Part shown: positions 1-7,543 of the stretch, piece after piece
How positions within the stretch are numbered: position 1 is the first letter of the stretch
Layout: each line of letters begins with the position of its first letter
From: Mycolicibacterium sp. CBMA 226
Lineage (GTDB): Bacteria > Actinomycetota > Actinomycetes > Mycobacteriales > Mycobacteriaceae
Assembly (NCBI RefSeq): GCF_009729075.1
Contig: NZ_VTGY01000015.1
Span: 248,001-312,000, forward strand
Reading direction: 5' to 3'
DNA length: 64,000 bases
Notes under the pieces: generated by a model
The model's database searches: none
What the model saw: only the letters and a program-made list of their open reading frames with translations
Told to the model about the DNA's origin: nothing
Made by a program: the position numbers and the translations under genes

Positions 1-432
1 CTCGCGCCCGCCGCCCGGAAACACCAGCACGGTTTCGTTGTGCCGCATGAGTTCTCGCGCGGTGTCGGGATGGCCGACGACGCCGCCGTACGCGGCGACG
101 AGATCGCCGCCGAAGCCTTTGGCCTGCGCCAGGCCGCGCTCCGCGAGTGGCCGCACCTGCACGCCGAGTTCCCGGCGGGTGTAGTAGGGCATCAGCAGAA
201 TCTCGGCGAAGCCGAACGCGGTGTGATTGCCCACCAGCAGAAAACGGCCGTCGCGGGGCAGCCGGTCCAGCCCGGTCACGTATGGCCGGTACAGGTCGAT
301 CAGCGGTTCGAGAGCATCGCCGGTGGCGTCCAACACATTTCGTAGCGTGCGGATGCGTTGCGGCGGATCCATGATGGCAGCGATCTCGTCGTCGGTGACA
401 GTCGGCCGGCCCTGTGGCGGTCCGAATCCCAT
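1..432 (-). CDS. Lysophospholipid acyltransferase-family protein (partial, C-terminus off the window)
   Basis: The 144 visible N-terminal residues begin MGFGPPQGRPTVTDDEIAA and run off the left edge. The acyltransferase block I reads VGNHTAFGFAE, a variant of the NHxxxxD/E signature, and LVFPGGGRE resembles the FPEGxR block of PlsC/DGAT-like enzymes. The family moves acyl chains from acyl-CoA onto glycerol or lysophospholipid acceptors at the membrane. The visible part has no signal peptide or membrane helix. The ATG at 430-432 is the first in-frame start after the gap to whiB. The substrate cannot be told from this half; a wax-ester or DGAT-type role is possible. Confidence 0.7.
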   Translation of the reverse strand, partial: MGFGPPQGRPTVTDDEIAAIMDPPQRIRTLRNVLDATGDALEPLIDLYRPYVTGLDRLPRDGRFLLVGNHTAFGFAEILLMPYYTRRELGVQVRPLAERGLAQAKGFGGDLVAAYGGVVGHPDTARELMRHNETVLVFPGGGRE

Positions 433-488
433 CGTGGCTCCCGTCGGTGTCGTGGTGTTGTCACCAAGGTACCGACAGATTTGATAGA

Positions 489-851
489 TCAGCTAATAAA
501 AGCCTGTGAACTTCGCATCGCGGCACGTTCCTTCGGCGTCGTCGCGCCCCAGATGCCGTAGGGCTCATAGGCTTCCATGGCATGGCCGAGGCACTCGCGC
601 AGTACCGGGCACTGGCGGCAGATCTGCTTGGCGTGCTCTTCGTGGGCGATGCGGCGGGCGCCGCGGTCGTCGTCGCCGGTGTAGAACACCTCGGCCGGCA
701 ATCCACGGCAGCGGGCGCGTAACTGCCAATCCCACGCGGCGGTGGTCGCCGCGCCGCGCGCGTGGGACCAGGGACGTGGCCGATGCCGGGTACTGCGTGA
801 CGGGGATGCGCGTATGTCAGCGCGGCAAGGGGATACCCGAGCCAAGGTCAT
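489..851 (-). CDS. WhiB-family iron-sulfur regulator, WhiB3-like
   Basis: A 120-aa protein with the four WhiB cysteines at about C48, C78, C81 and C87 (C-x29-C-x2-C-x5-C), which hold a 4Fe-4S cluster in this family. These are followed by the turn GIWGA and a basic tail. The stretch WDWQLRARCRG and the spacing resemble WhiB3 (NWQLQGLCRG in M. tuberculosis, from memory), but this is probably a paralogue rather than whiB3 itself. The ATG at 851 overlaps the stop of the upstream L31 gene as ATGA, so the two are translationally coupled. An extra cysteine (C9) lies in the Arg/Ser-rich N-terminal extension. Zinc-dependent co-expression with L31 is inferred from the upstream Zur-like box. Confidence 0.85.
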   Translation of the reverse strand: MTLARVSPCRADIRASPSRSTRHRPRPWSHARGAATTAAWDWQLRARCRGLPAEVFYTGDDDRGARRIAHEEHAKQICRQCPVLRECLGHAMEAYEPYGIWGATTPKERAAMRSSQAFIS

Positions 852-1099
852 CGGCCGTACTTGCGATTGAATTTCTCGACCCGGCCCGCGGTGTCGAGGA
901 TCTGCCGCTTGCCGGTCCATACGGGGTGTGAGTCCGATGTGACGTCGACGACGATCAGGGGGTAGGTGCGTACGCCGTCGGCGGTCTGCCACTCGATCGT
1001 TCGCGAGCTGGTGGCAGTGGATCGGGTCAGGAAGGTGCGCCCGGTGGTGGCGTCCTGGAAGACGACGGGGTGGTAGTCGGGGTGAATGCCGGCCTTCAT
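848..1099 (-). CDS. rpmE2: 50S ribosomal protein L31 type B, zinc-independent
   Basis: An 83-aa protein starting MKAGIHPDYHPVVFQD, typical of L31 type B. It has no cysteine at all, so it lacks the zinc ribbon of the housekeeping L31. In actinobacteria such C-minus paralogues replace the zinc-binding protein when zinc is scarce and are repressed by Zur. A GGAGG ribosome site lies just before the ATG, and a Zur-like palindrome lies 18 bases further upstream. The stop overlaps the start of the WhiB gene by four bases. Family identification is firm; regulation is inferred from the operator. Confidence 0.93.
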   Translation of the reverse strand: MKAGIHPDYHPVVFQDATTGRTFLTRSTATSSRTIEWQTADGVRTYPLIVVDVTSDSHPVWTGKRQILDTAGRVEKFNRKYGR

Positions 1100-1117
1100 G
1101 AGAGCCTCCGTCGGTTA

Positions 1118-1136
1118 AATGAAAATCGTTGTCATT
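1118..1136 (-). promoter_or_regulatory. Zur-like operator for rpmE2-whiB
   Basis: The imperfect palindrome AATGAAAATCGTTGTCATT (on the minus strand AATGACAACGATTTTCATT) closely resembles the mycobacterial Zur box built around a GAAAAT/ATTTTC core. It lies 18 bases upstream of the rpmE2 start, a position fit for repression by zinc-loaded Zur. Confidence 0.7.
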
Positions 1137-1175
1137 AAGGCGTGGTCGACGATACCCCACAGGTCATCGCTTGTC

Positions 1176-1188
1176 GAAAATTATTTTC
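1176..1188. promoter_or_regulatory. Second Zur/Fur-like palindrome
   Basis: GAAAATTATTTTC is a perfect 13-bp palindrome with the same core as the box at 1118. It lies between the divergent rpmE2 and GH27 genes, 72 bases before the latter's start. It may be a second Zur site for rpmE2 or may link the glycosidase to metal supply. A chance AT-rich palindrome cannot be excluded, although AT-rich stretches are rare here. Confidence 0.45.
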
Positions 1189-1260
1189 AATAAGCGGCAG
1201 CTCGCTCTCAGCCGGCGTCGCTACTGTCGGTACACCCGGCGCCTGACGACGAGGAGATCG

Positions 1261-2646
1261 ATGACGCGGCTCTGGTCTGTGGCGGCGGTGTTGCTGTGCG
1301 TTGCCGCGTTGCTATCCGGCTGCACGGCTCGGTCGGGTAAGCCGCCGCCGGTGTCGGTCCACCCGCCGATGCCACCGATGGGCTGGAACTCGTGGAACTC
1401 CGGCGTCGAACTCACCGAGGCCAACATCAAAGCCGTCATCGACGCCATGGTGTCTTCCGGCATGCGTGACGCCGGCTACCGGTACGTCGACCTCGACGCC
1501 GGCTGGGCTGCGCCGCAACGTGCAGCCGACGGCGAATTGCAGGCTGACCCAACACGTTTCCCGGACGGCATGGCAGTTCTGGCCAAGTACGCCCACGACC
1601 GCGGGATGCTGCTGGGCTTGTACGCGAGCCCGTTCAACGAAGGGTGCAGTGCCGAGCCGGCATTGGCCGCTGTCGGCCATGAAACCCAGGATGCGAAGGA
1701 ATACGCGGACTGGGGCGTCGACATGCTCAAGTACGACTGGTGTCGCAACGAGGCCGACCACGAGCATCAGGTGCGGGTGTTCAGCGCCATGCGCGACGCA
1801 CTCCGTGCGTCCGGTCGGCACATCGTCTACAGCATCAACCCCAACAGTTCCGATGATCAGACAGCGGGCATCCGCTACGACTGGTCTGACATCGCCGACA
1901 TGGTCCGCGCCACCAACGATCTCGTACCGGTCTGGCATGACCAGCTGCCGCGACTGGGGCCGCTGGACCCGTTCGCCGGTCACGTCTACCTGGGTGTGCC
2001 CGACGAATTCGCAGCGGCGGCAAAGGCTCTCGCGCCCAGTAAACAGGACTACTGGGTCGACGCCGACATGCTGGTCGCCGGCATCGGCTGGAACGACTGG
2101 GTTGCCAAGCATCTGCAGTCGGTCCGCGACCAGCTCACCGTTGGTGTGCCCGCCGACGCGGTACGGCAGTTCGCGACGGCCTCCGACGATCAACTTCTGC
2201 ACCTGGTCACCGACCATCAACCCAGCTTGACCGGCGACGAGCAGCGCGCCCATCTGTCGTTATGGTCGATGTTGTCGGCACCGTTGATCGCCGGCAACGA
2301 CGTCAGAACCATGAGTGGCGATAGCCGTGACCTGCTGACCAACCGGGACGTCATTGCCATAGACCAGGACCCGCTGGCTGCGCCCCTGCATCCGCTGCCG
2401 GCGGACCCACGGGTGCAGCTCAAGCGGTTGTCCGACGGCGCCACAGCGTTTGCGATGTTCAACGCGACCGACAAACCGGTCACCATCGCGACAACCGCCG
2501 CAGCGGCGGGATTACCGGCCGAGCACTGTTACACGGTCCGAGACGCCTGGTCACACCAGGACAGCGCCAGCACCGGGGCGATCGACGGCGGAACCATTGC
2601 CCCGCATGCCGTTACGCTGCTGCGGGTGACTCCCCGGTGTCAGTGA
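1261..2646 (+). CDS. GH27 alpha-galactosidase-like lipoprotein
   Basis: A 461-aa protein with a lipoprotein signal peptide (hydrophobic segment then LLSGC lipobox, Cys about 21), so it should be anchored outside the membrane. The mature part opens with PPMGWNSWNS, the GH27 hallmark, followed by YRYVDLDAGW. The nucleophile region MLKYDWC and the acid/base region WVDADMLV both have their aspartates. GH27 enzymes release terminal alpha-galactose (or N-acetylgalactosamine) with retention of configuration. The C-terminal beta domain is complete. The ATG at 1261 was chosen because it starts the signal peptide; the upstream in-frame extension has no such character. The natural substrate is unknown. 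Confidence 0.9.
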   Translation: MTRLWSVAAVLLCVAALLSGCTARSGKPPPVSVHPPMPPMGWNSWNSGVELTEANIKAVIDAMVSSGMRDAGYRYVDLDAGWAAPQRAADGELQADPTRFPDGMAVLAKYAHDRGMLLGLYASPFNEGCSAEPALAAVGHETQDAKEYADWGVDMLKYDWCRNEADHEHQVRVFSAMRDALRASGRHIVYSINPNSSDDQTAGIRYDWSDIADMVRATNDLVPVWHDQLPRLGPLDPFAGHVYLGVPDEFAAAAKALAPSKQDYWVDADMLVAGIGWNDWVAKHLQSVRDQLTVGVPADAVRQFATASDDQLLHLVTDHQPSLTGDEQRAHLSLWSMLSAPLIAGNDVRTMSGDSRDLLTNRDVIAIDQDPLAAPLHPLPADPRVQLKRLSDGATAFAMFNATDKPVTIATTAAAAGLPAEHCYTVRDAWSHQDSASTGAIDGGTIAPHAVTLLRVTPRCQ

Positions 2647-2786
2647 GTTCGTCGATGACGGTGACGTCGGGCGCGCGGCGTTCACGGCTGAGTGATCGGT
2701 AATTGCGCTGGTTCCCGAGGGTCGGGCTGAACTGGACCGGACCGACCTCGTCACACGTGGCGGCCTCCGCCGGTAACGTTTCCCGC

Positions 2787-3785
2787 GTGCCGGAATCGAC
2801 CACGGATGAGCTCGCATCGTTGGGGTTCTTCGCGAGTTGCCGTCGGGAGGATCTCGACCCGCTCGCGCCGCTGCTGCGTCCGCTGACGGCCGAACCGGGC
2901 AAGGTTCTGATGACCCAGGGCGAAGTTGCGTCGTCGTTCATCCTGATCAGCGCCGGCAGCGTCCGGGTGACGCACGCCGCTCCCGACGGCGAGCTCATGG
3001 TCCACACCATCGGCCCGGGCCTGATCGTCGGTGAGATCGCGCTGCTGCGGGGTGGTACCCGCAATGCCACGGTGCTGGTCACCGAACCGCTGGCCGGATG
3101 GGTCGGCGGGCACGATGCCCTGACCGCCATGCTCGACGTGCCCTGCATGGCCGAGCGGCTGGTGCGCACGGCGCGGCAGCGGCTCGCGGAGTTCATCACG
3201 CCACTTCCGGTGAAGTTGAGCGACGGCAGTCAGATGTACCTACGGCCCGTGCTGCCGGGCGACAACCCGCGCGTACGCCAGGGGCCCGTCCGGTTTTCGA
3301 CCGAGACCATCTACCGCCGGTTCCAGACGGCCTACCAGCCCAGCTCGGCGCTGATGGCCTACCTGTTCGAGGTGGACTATGTGGACCACTTCGTCTGGGT
3401 GCTGACCGACGGTCTGGACGGACCGGACGGGCCGATGGTCGCCGACGCGAGATTCGTTCGGCTGCACGAGAATCCGACGGTCGCCGAGGTGGCCTTCATG
3501 GTCGGTGACGACTATCAGGGCCGGGGCATCGGGACCTTCCTGATGGATGCGCTCGTGCCTGCCGCCCGGGGCTCGGGTATCGAGCGGTTCGCGGCGCGGG
3601 TGCTGTCCGACAACTTTCCGATGCGGAAGATCCTCGAGCACTACGGTGCCACCTGGGAGCGTGACGACCGCAACATGATCGTCACCGAGTTCGACGTCCC
3701 GAAACCGGACCAATTGTCGTTGTCGCACAAGCAGTATCGTGAGATCCACACGTTGGCTCAGCAAGTGATCAAGGCGGTCGGCTGA
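2787..3785 (+). CDS. pat: cAMP-responsive protein lysine acetyltransferase Pat
   Basis: A 332-aa fusion of an N-terminal cyclic-nucleotide-binding domain (about residues 10-140, with GEIALLRGGTRNATV as the phosphate-binding cassette) and a C-terminal GNAT acetyltransferase (about 150-325, acetyl-CoA loop DDYQGRGIGTFLMDAL). This architecture is specific to mycobacterial Pat (Rv0998/MSMEG_5458), which acetylates acyl-CoA synthetases and other proteins on lysine under cAMP control. The GTG at 2787 gives the usual family length of about 333 residues; an earlier in-frame ATG at 2703 would add 28 unconserved residues. The next gene starts on the last base of the stop codon. Confidence 0.93.
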   Translation: MPESTTDELASLGFFASCRREDLDPLAPLLRPLTAEPGKVLMTQGEVASSFILISAGSVRVTHAAPDGELMVHTIGPGLIVGEIALLRGGTRNATVLVTEPLAGWVGGHDALTAMLDVPCMAERLVRTARQRLAEFITPLPVKLSDGSQMYLRPVLPGDNPRVRQGPVRFSTETIYRRFQTAYQPSSALMAYLFEVDYVDHFVWVLTDGLDGPDGPMVADARFVRLHENPTVAEVAFMVGDDYQGRGIGTFLMDALVPAARGSGIERFAARVLSDNFPMRKILEHYGATWERDDRNMIVTEFDVPKPDQLSLSHKQYREIHTLAQQVIKAVG

Positions 3786-4621
3786 TGACGGAATCGCTGT
3801 ACTCCGGGCGTTCGCTGCTGAACAAGGACACCGCGGTGTGCATCTCGCTGGCGGCCCGGCCCAGCAACATCGGTACCCGTTTTCACAACTACCTCTACAA
3901 CGAGCTGGGCCTGGACTTCCTCTACAAGGCCTTCACCACAACCGACATCGTCGCGGCGATCGGCGGCGTCCGGGCCCTGGGAATCCGCGGCTGCTCGGTG
4001 TCCATGCCGTTCAAAGAGGACGTCATCGCGCTCGTCGATGAGCTGGAAGTGTCGGCGCGCGTGATCAATTCGGTGAACACGATCGTCAACGACGGAGGCC
4101 GGCTCACCGCCTGCAACACCGACTACCTGGCGATCGCCCGGCTCATCGACGAGCATGGCCTGGACCCGGCCGCGTCGTTGCTCATCCGCGGCAGCGGCGG
4201 TATGGCCAGCGCGGTGGCAGCGGCCTTCCGGGACAAGGGATTCGAGGCGGGCACCATCGTGGCCCGCAACGCGCAGACCGGTGGACGCCTGGCGGAGCGC
4301 CTCGGGTACCGCTACGCGGCAGACGCCGCCGGTGGCGCGGACGTCGTCGTCAACGTCACCCCGATCGGGATGTCGGGTGGTGCTGAAGCCGACGACCTGT
4401 CCTTCGATCCCGACGTTATTATCAAGGCGCACAACGTGTTCGACGTGGTCGCGCTGCCCTCGGAGACCCCGCTGGTGCGCGCGGCGCGGGCGGCCGGAAT
4501 TCCGGTGATCACCGGTGCCGAGGTGATCGCCCTGCAAGCCGCCGAACAGTTCGAGCGGTACACCGGGGTGCGGCCGACGGCTGAGCAGGTGGCCGCGGCG
4601 TCGGAGTTCTCCCGAGCCTGA
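3785..4621 (+). CDS. Shikimate dehydrogenase-like protein
   Basis: A 278-aa protein of the AroE fold. The substrate-binding motif reads SVSMPFKEDV, with the catalytic lysine of the NVTxPxK motif. VINSVNTIVND and CNTDY match the family, and a dinucleotide loop (RGSGGMASA) opens the NADP domain at about residue 135. AroE reduces 3-dehydroshikimate to shikimate. The SVSMPFK variant suggests an AroE-like paralogue rather than the main aroE of aromatic synthesis. It follows pat with ATG overlapping TGA, so the two are probably one transcript; a functional link is not evident. Confidence 0.8.
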   Translation: MTESLYSGRSLLNKDTAVCISLAARPSNIGTRFHNYLYNELGLDFLYKAFTTTDIVAAIGGVRALGIRGCSVSMPFKEDVIALVDELEVSARVINSVNTIVNDGGRLTACNTDYLAIARLIDEHGLDPAASLLIRGSGGMASAVAAAFRDKGFEAGTIVARNAQTGGRLAERLGYRYAADAAGGADVVVNVTPIGMSGGAEADDLSFDPDVIIKAHNVFDVVALPSETPLVRAARAAGIPVITGAEVIALQAAEQFERYTGVRPTAEQVAAASEFSRA

Positions 4622-4622
4622 C

Positions 4623-5321
4623 TCAGGGCACTTTGATCGTCAGAGACTTGTCGATCGCGGCGGTCGCATCCATCAGCGGCGCGATCGTTTCTTTGGTGCC
4701 GCTCGCTTTGACCTGCAGCAGGATCACGCCATCTTTGGTGGGGATGGCTGCGGTCTTCTGCGCTATCAGGCGGTCCTTGCCGTCCTGGCTGTACATGCCG
4801 CCGACCTGACATGCCTTGAAACCGCCGAGGGTGGCGTTGCAGTTGGTTCCGGCGTCCTGCCAGCCCTGCAGGTTCTGCAGTTCGCCGGGCGCGTACTGCA
4901 ACACCTCGTCGGCATTGCCGCCGGGCAGCTTCGTGACCAGCACGGTGATGGTCGGCGGATCGGCCTTCATCGACGGATCGTCGAATCTGCTTGCGCTCCA
5001 GGCTTCTTTAGGTGTCTGTGCGCCCGCGTCCACCCAGCCCTGGGGGAGCGGCATGTTCAGCGTCGGAGCGCCGGCATCGCCGGGATGCAGCTGCTGCGCG
5101 GTGATGTTCTTCTCGCGCAGGTAGTCCTGGATCGTCTTCTTCGGCGCCGCCGGTGCGCTCGGTGACGCCGAGGTCGGTGCCGCCACGGCGCTGGTGCTCG
5201 GGGTGCCGGTCGAAGTGGACGTCGACGACGGCGCCGGTTTCGAGCCCGAGTTGCAGGCACTCGCACCCAGCGCGCTCACGGTCACGGCCAGCGCAAGGCC
5301 GGCGACCCTCATCGGCACCAT
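4623..5321 (-). CDS. LpqN/LpqT-family lipoprotein
   Basis: A 232-aa lipoprotein with signal peptide and lipobox at about LGASAC, then a Ser/Thr/Pro/Ala-rich linker of about 40 residues, often O-mannosylated in mycobacteria. The globular part (about 65-232) has the LpqN/LpqT pattern: PLPQGW near its start, then VTKLPGGNADEVL and a C-terminal GVILLQVKASGTKE. It is paralogous in type to lpqT at 24476. An AGGAGA ribosome site precedes the ATG at 5321. Its stop nearly abuts the convergent aroE-like gene. Members of this family are cell-envelope proteins of poorly defined role. Confidence 0.78.
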   Translation of the reverse strand: MVPMRVAGLALAVTVSALGASACNSGSKPAPSSTSTSTGTPSTSAVAAPTSASPSAPAAPKKTIQDYLREKNITAQQLHPGDAGAPTLNMPLPQGWVDAGAQTPKEAWSASRFDDPSMKADPPTITVLVTKLPGGNADEVLQYAPGELQNLQGWQDAGTNCNATLGGFKACQVGGMYSQDGKDRLIAQKTAAIPTKDGVILLQVKASGTKETIAPLMDATAAIDKSLTIKVP

Positions 5322-5469
5322 TTGCTTCTCCTGTCGTCGGTTGCAGACTACGGGGCGGACGACGCCGTTGGTGCGAGCTTCCGGTGCCCCGCCGTGTCCG
5401 CAAAAGACGTACCGGCGTGGCGGCGGATATTGTCCGGGGTCGGCGCGTTCGCCGTGCTATCAACAGCAA

Positions 5470-6144
5470 ATGCGCGCACTCGCGTGGTCCACAGCGGTTC
5501 TCGTGTGCGCCGCGTGCGGGTCGACCACCGGACCCGAGCGGCCGACCACCACCGCGGTCGCAAAACCCGCCGATCCGGCCGGCATCGGCCGGATGCGTCG
5601 AAAATTGCCGGCGGACCTGCGGGGCTACGAGTTCGGGGCGTTGCCGGCGTCGGCCGCGCCGACGACCTTCTGGGGCATGTCTTCCGGGACGGCCGCGGAT
5701 CCGCGGGATTGTGCGGCGTTGGTGGCCGCACCGTCTGACGGGGTGCGCGGCTGGTCGGCTTCGGGGCCCGGCGGCATCGTGTACGCGACCGCGGCGCCGG
5801 GGGCCGCGCCGACGCCGGAAGTCGTCGGAGGCTGTCGCACCTGGACATTGAGCACCGGCCGGGCGCGAGCCGTCGTCGACCTCACCGACGCGCCCCAGAT
5901 CGCCGACGCCCGCACACTGGGCCTGACGGCGCACATCACCACCAGCGTGGAGAACGGCGCGCAAACCCATTCGCAGGCAACGACTCTGATCGCCTACGTC
6001 GATACGCTGGCGGTTTCGGTCACCATGGTGACCGATCCGGGCGCCGTCGCTCCGCCCTTGCCCGCGGACCTCCCGGCGACATTGTTGGACGCGGCCGTGC
6101 GGTCGGTGCGCGGCCTCCCGGCCGCCGACGGGTTGGCCCGGTAG
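5470..6144 (+). CDS. Mycobacterial lipoprotein of unknown function, first of a tandem pair
   Basis: A 224-aa protein starting MRALAWSTAVLVCAACGS, with a lipobox (VCAAC) and predicted lipidated Cys at 16. The start at 5470 is chosen for the signal peptide. The mature region has a disulfide-type cysteine pair (DCAALV and GGCRTW) and a C-terminal part with alternating beta-like segments. It resembles the next gene in layout and in a proline-x-x-cysteine-alanine region, suggesting an old duplication. It may belong to the DUF5642 group, but that name is from memory. It occupies the place of Rv0999 between pat and the AlkB-like gene. Confidence 0.7.
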   Translation: MRALAWSTAVLVCAACGSTTGPERPTTTAVAKPADPAGIGRMRRKLPADLRGYEFGALPASAAPTTFWGMSSGTAADPRDCAALVAAPSDGVRGWSASGPGGIVYATAAPGAAPTPEVVGGCRTWTLSTGRARAVVDLTDAPQIADARTLGLTAHITTSVENGAQTHSQATTLIAYVDTLAVSVTMVTDPGAVAPPLPADLPATLLDAAVRSVRGLPAADGLAR

Positions 6145-6154
6145 ATTCGCCACA

Positions 6155-6811
6155 ATGCGCAGAACGGTGCTCGCGGTGGCCTCCGCCGGTCTGGTGGCGG
6201 CATGCACGTCCCACGCCCAGGTGGTCGCCGACCCCGACATCACGAAAATCCTTGATCTGAAGGGCAGTTTCGGTCCGGATTACCAGGTCAAGACGGTTGC
6301 GCCGACGGGCATCGACCCGCGCGCGTTCGCCCCGCAGACGCTGCCGCCCGGCCTCAAATTCGAGCCACCGGACTGCGCGAAGTTTGCCTCCGGCATGGCC
6401 GTCGCGCCCGGTGCCAAGGGCAACATGACGGCCGTCACGGCGGAAGGGCAGGGCAACCGGTTCGTCATCCTGGCCGTGGAGACATCCGAACCCATCGCGC
6501 CGGCTGATCCGGGTGACGCCTGCAAGAAGGTCGCCTTCTCCGGTGCCGGGGTGCGGGGCCTGGTCGAAGAGGTGCCGGCCCCGGCGATCGACGGGGTGAA
6601 GACCCTGGGCACCCACCGCATCCTCGAGACCGTGGCCAACGGCAAACCCGCCTCCGGCCAGCTGTACAACTACGTCGCGGGTTTCGGCCGGTTCCTCGTG
6701 ATCGTCACCGCCAACTCGCTCGTCGAGCCGGACAAGCCCGTCATACCGGTCAACACGCAGAAGGTAGCCGAACTGCTGACCAAATCGGTCTCCGCGGTAC
6801 GCGGAAATTAG
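6155..6811 (+). CDS. Mycobacterial lipoprotein of unknown function, second of the tandem pair
   Basis: A 218-aa protein with signal peptide MRRTVLAVASAGLVAACTS and lipobox LVAAC. The mature part contains LPPGLKFEPPDCAKFASGM and a second cysteine (DACKKV) at spacing similar to the preceding gene. The start lies ten bases after the previous stop, so the pair is probably co-transcribed. No catalytic motif was recognised. Extracytoplasmic location follows from the lipobox; function is not known. Confidence 0.72.
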   Translation: MRRTVLAVASAGLVAACTSHAQVVADPDITKILDLKGSFGPDYQVKTVAPTGIDPRAFAPQTLPPGLKFEPPDCAKFASGMAVAPGAKGNMTAVTAEGQGNRFVILAVETSEPIAPADPGDACKKVAFSGAGVRGLVEEVPAPAIDGVKTLGTHRILETVANGKPASGQLYNYVAGFGRFLVIVTANSLVEPDKPVIPVNTQKVAELLTKSVSAVRGN

Positions 6812-6835
6812 GCACTGTCGTCGGGGTTCGAACGA

Positions 6836-7447
6836 CTAGCGGACGTTCCGCGGCCGGAACTGGATGCTGATCCGCGGCCCCGTGGGGCGGGCGGTCTTGG
6901 GTACCGCGTGTTCCCACGTGCGCTGGCAGGATCCGCCCATGACCAGGAGGTCGCCGTGGTCTTGCGGCAGCCGGACGCTGGTTCGTCTGCCGTCGGCGGC
7001 CGCGTTGCGCGGCCGCAAAGCGAAAACCCTTGTCGCTCCGAGACTCAGCACCGCGACCATGGTGTCCTCCGTGCTGCTGCGCCCGATGGTGTCGCCGTGC
7101 CAGGCCACGCTGTCGTTGCCGTCGCGATAGAGGCACAAGCCGACGGTGGTGAACGGCTCGCCGAGCTCGTGTGCGTAGGCGTCGTTGAGGCGCACCCGCA
7201 GCCTTGCCAGCCCGGGATGAGGTGCGCGGTCCTGCGCGAGGTCATGGAAGCTGACGAGGCGCGGCACGTCGAGCACCTTGTCGTACATCTGGCGCTGTTC
7301 GGCGCGCCAGGGAATGGCGGTCAAGAGTTCGTCGAAGAGGCTGTCGGCGCCCGTCAGCCAGCCGGCGCGGACGTCCACCCAGGCGCCGTCGCCGAGCCAC
7401 CGCCGTTCGGCATGGTCGAACAGCGAACCCTGAATCGCCAAGGACAC
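6836..7447 (-). CDS. AlkB-family 2-oxoglutarate/Fe(II) dioxygenase
   Basis: A 203-aa protein with the metal triad of AlkB enzymes: the HxD pair in SVAWHGDTIG (about 117-119) and the distal histidine in TWEHAVPKT (about 179), followed by the 2-oxoglutarate arginine motif in RISIQFRPRN near the C-terminus. AlkB proteins remove alkyl groups from DNA or RNA bases oxidatively. Position and length match Rv1000c of M. tuberculosis. The nearby arginine deiminase gene (arcA, Rv1001) of M. tuberculosis is absent here. Confidence 0.88.
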   Translation of the reverse strand: MSLAIQGSLFDHAERRWLGDGAWVDVRAGWLTGADSLFDELLTAIPWRAEQRQMYDKVLDVPRLVSFHDLAQDRAPHPGLARLRVRLNDAYAHELGEPFTTVGLCLYRDGNDSVAWHGDTIGRSSTEDTMVAVLSLGATRVFALRPRNAAADGRRTSVRLPQDHGDLLVMGGSCQRTWEHAVPKTARPTGPRISIQFRPRNVR

Positions 7448-7543
7448 CCCGCGATTCTATCGCACACGCGTTCGATGTGTCGGGACCCTTCTTGACTCTG
7501 CCGTGGCGGCGTCCGCCTTGCACTTCTGCTCTGCAGACACGGG

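Noticed and set aside
852..1160. An N-terminal extension of the WhiB reading frame
   Set aside because: It overlaps rpmE2 in another frame and has no WhiB features; the coupled ATG at 851 explains the gene.
7448..7543. Possible remnant of arcA between the AlkB-like gene and pmt
   Set aside because: The 96-base gap shows no reading frame or motif of arginine deiminase; the gene is simply absent.
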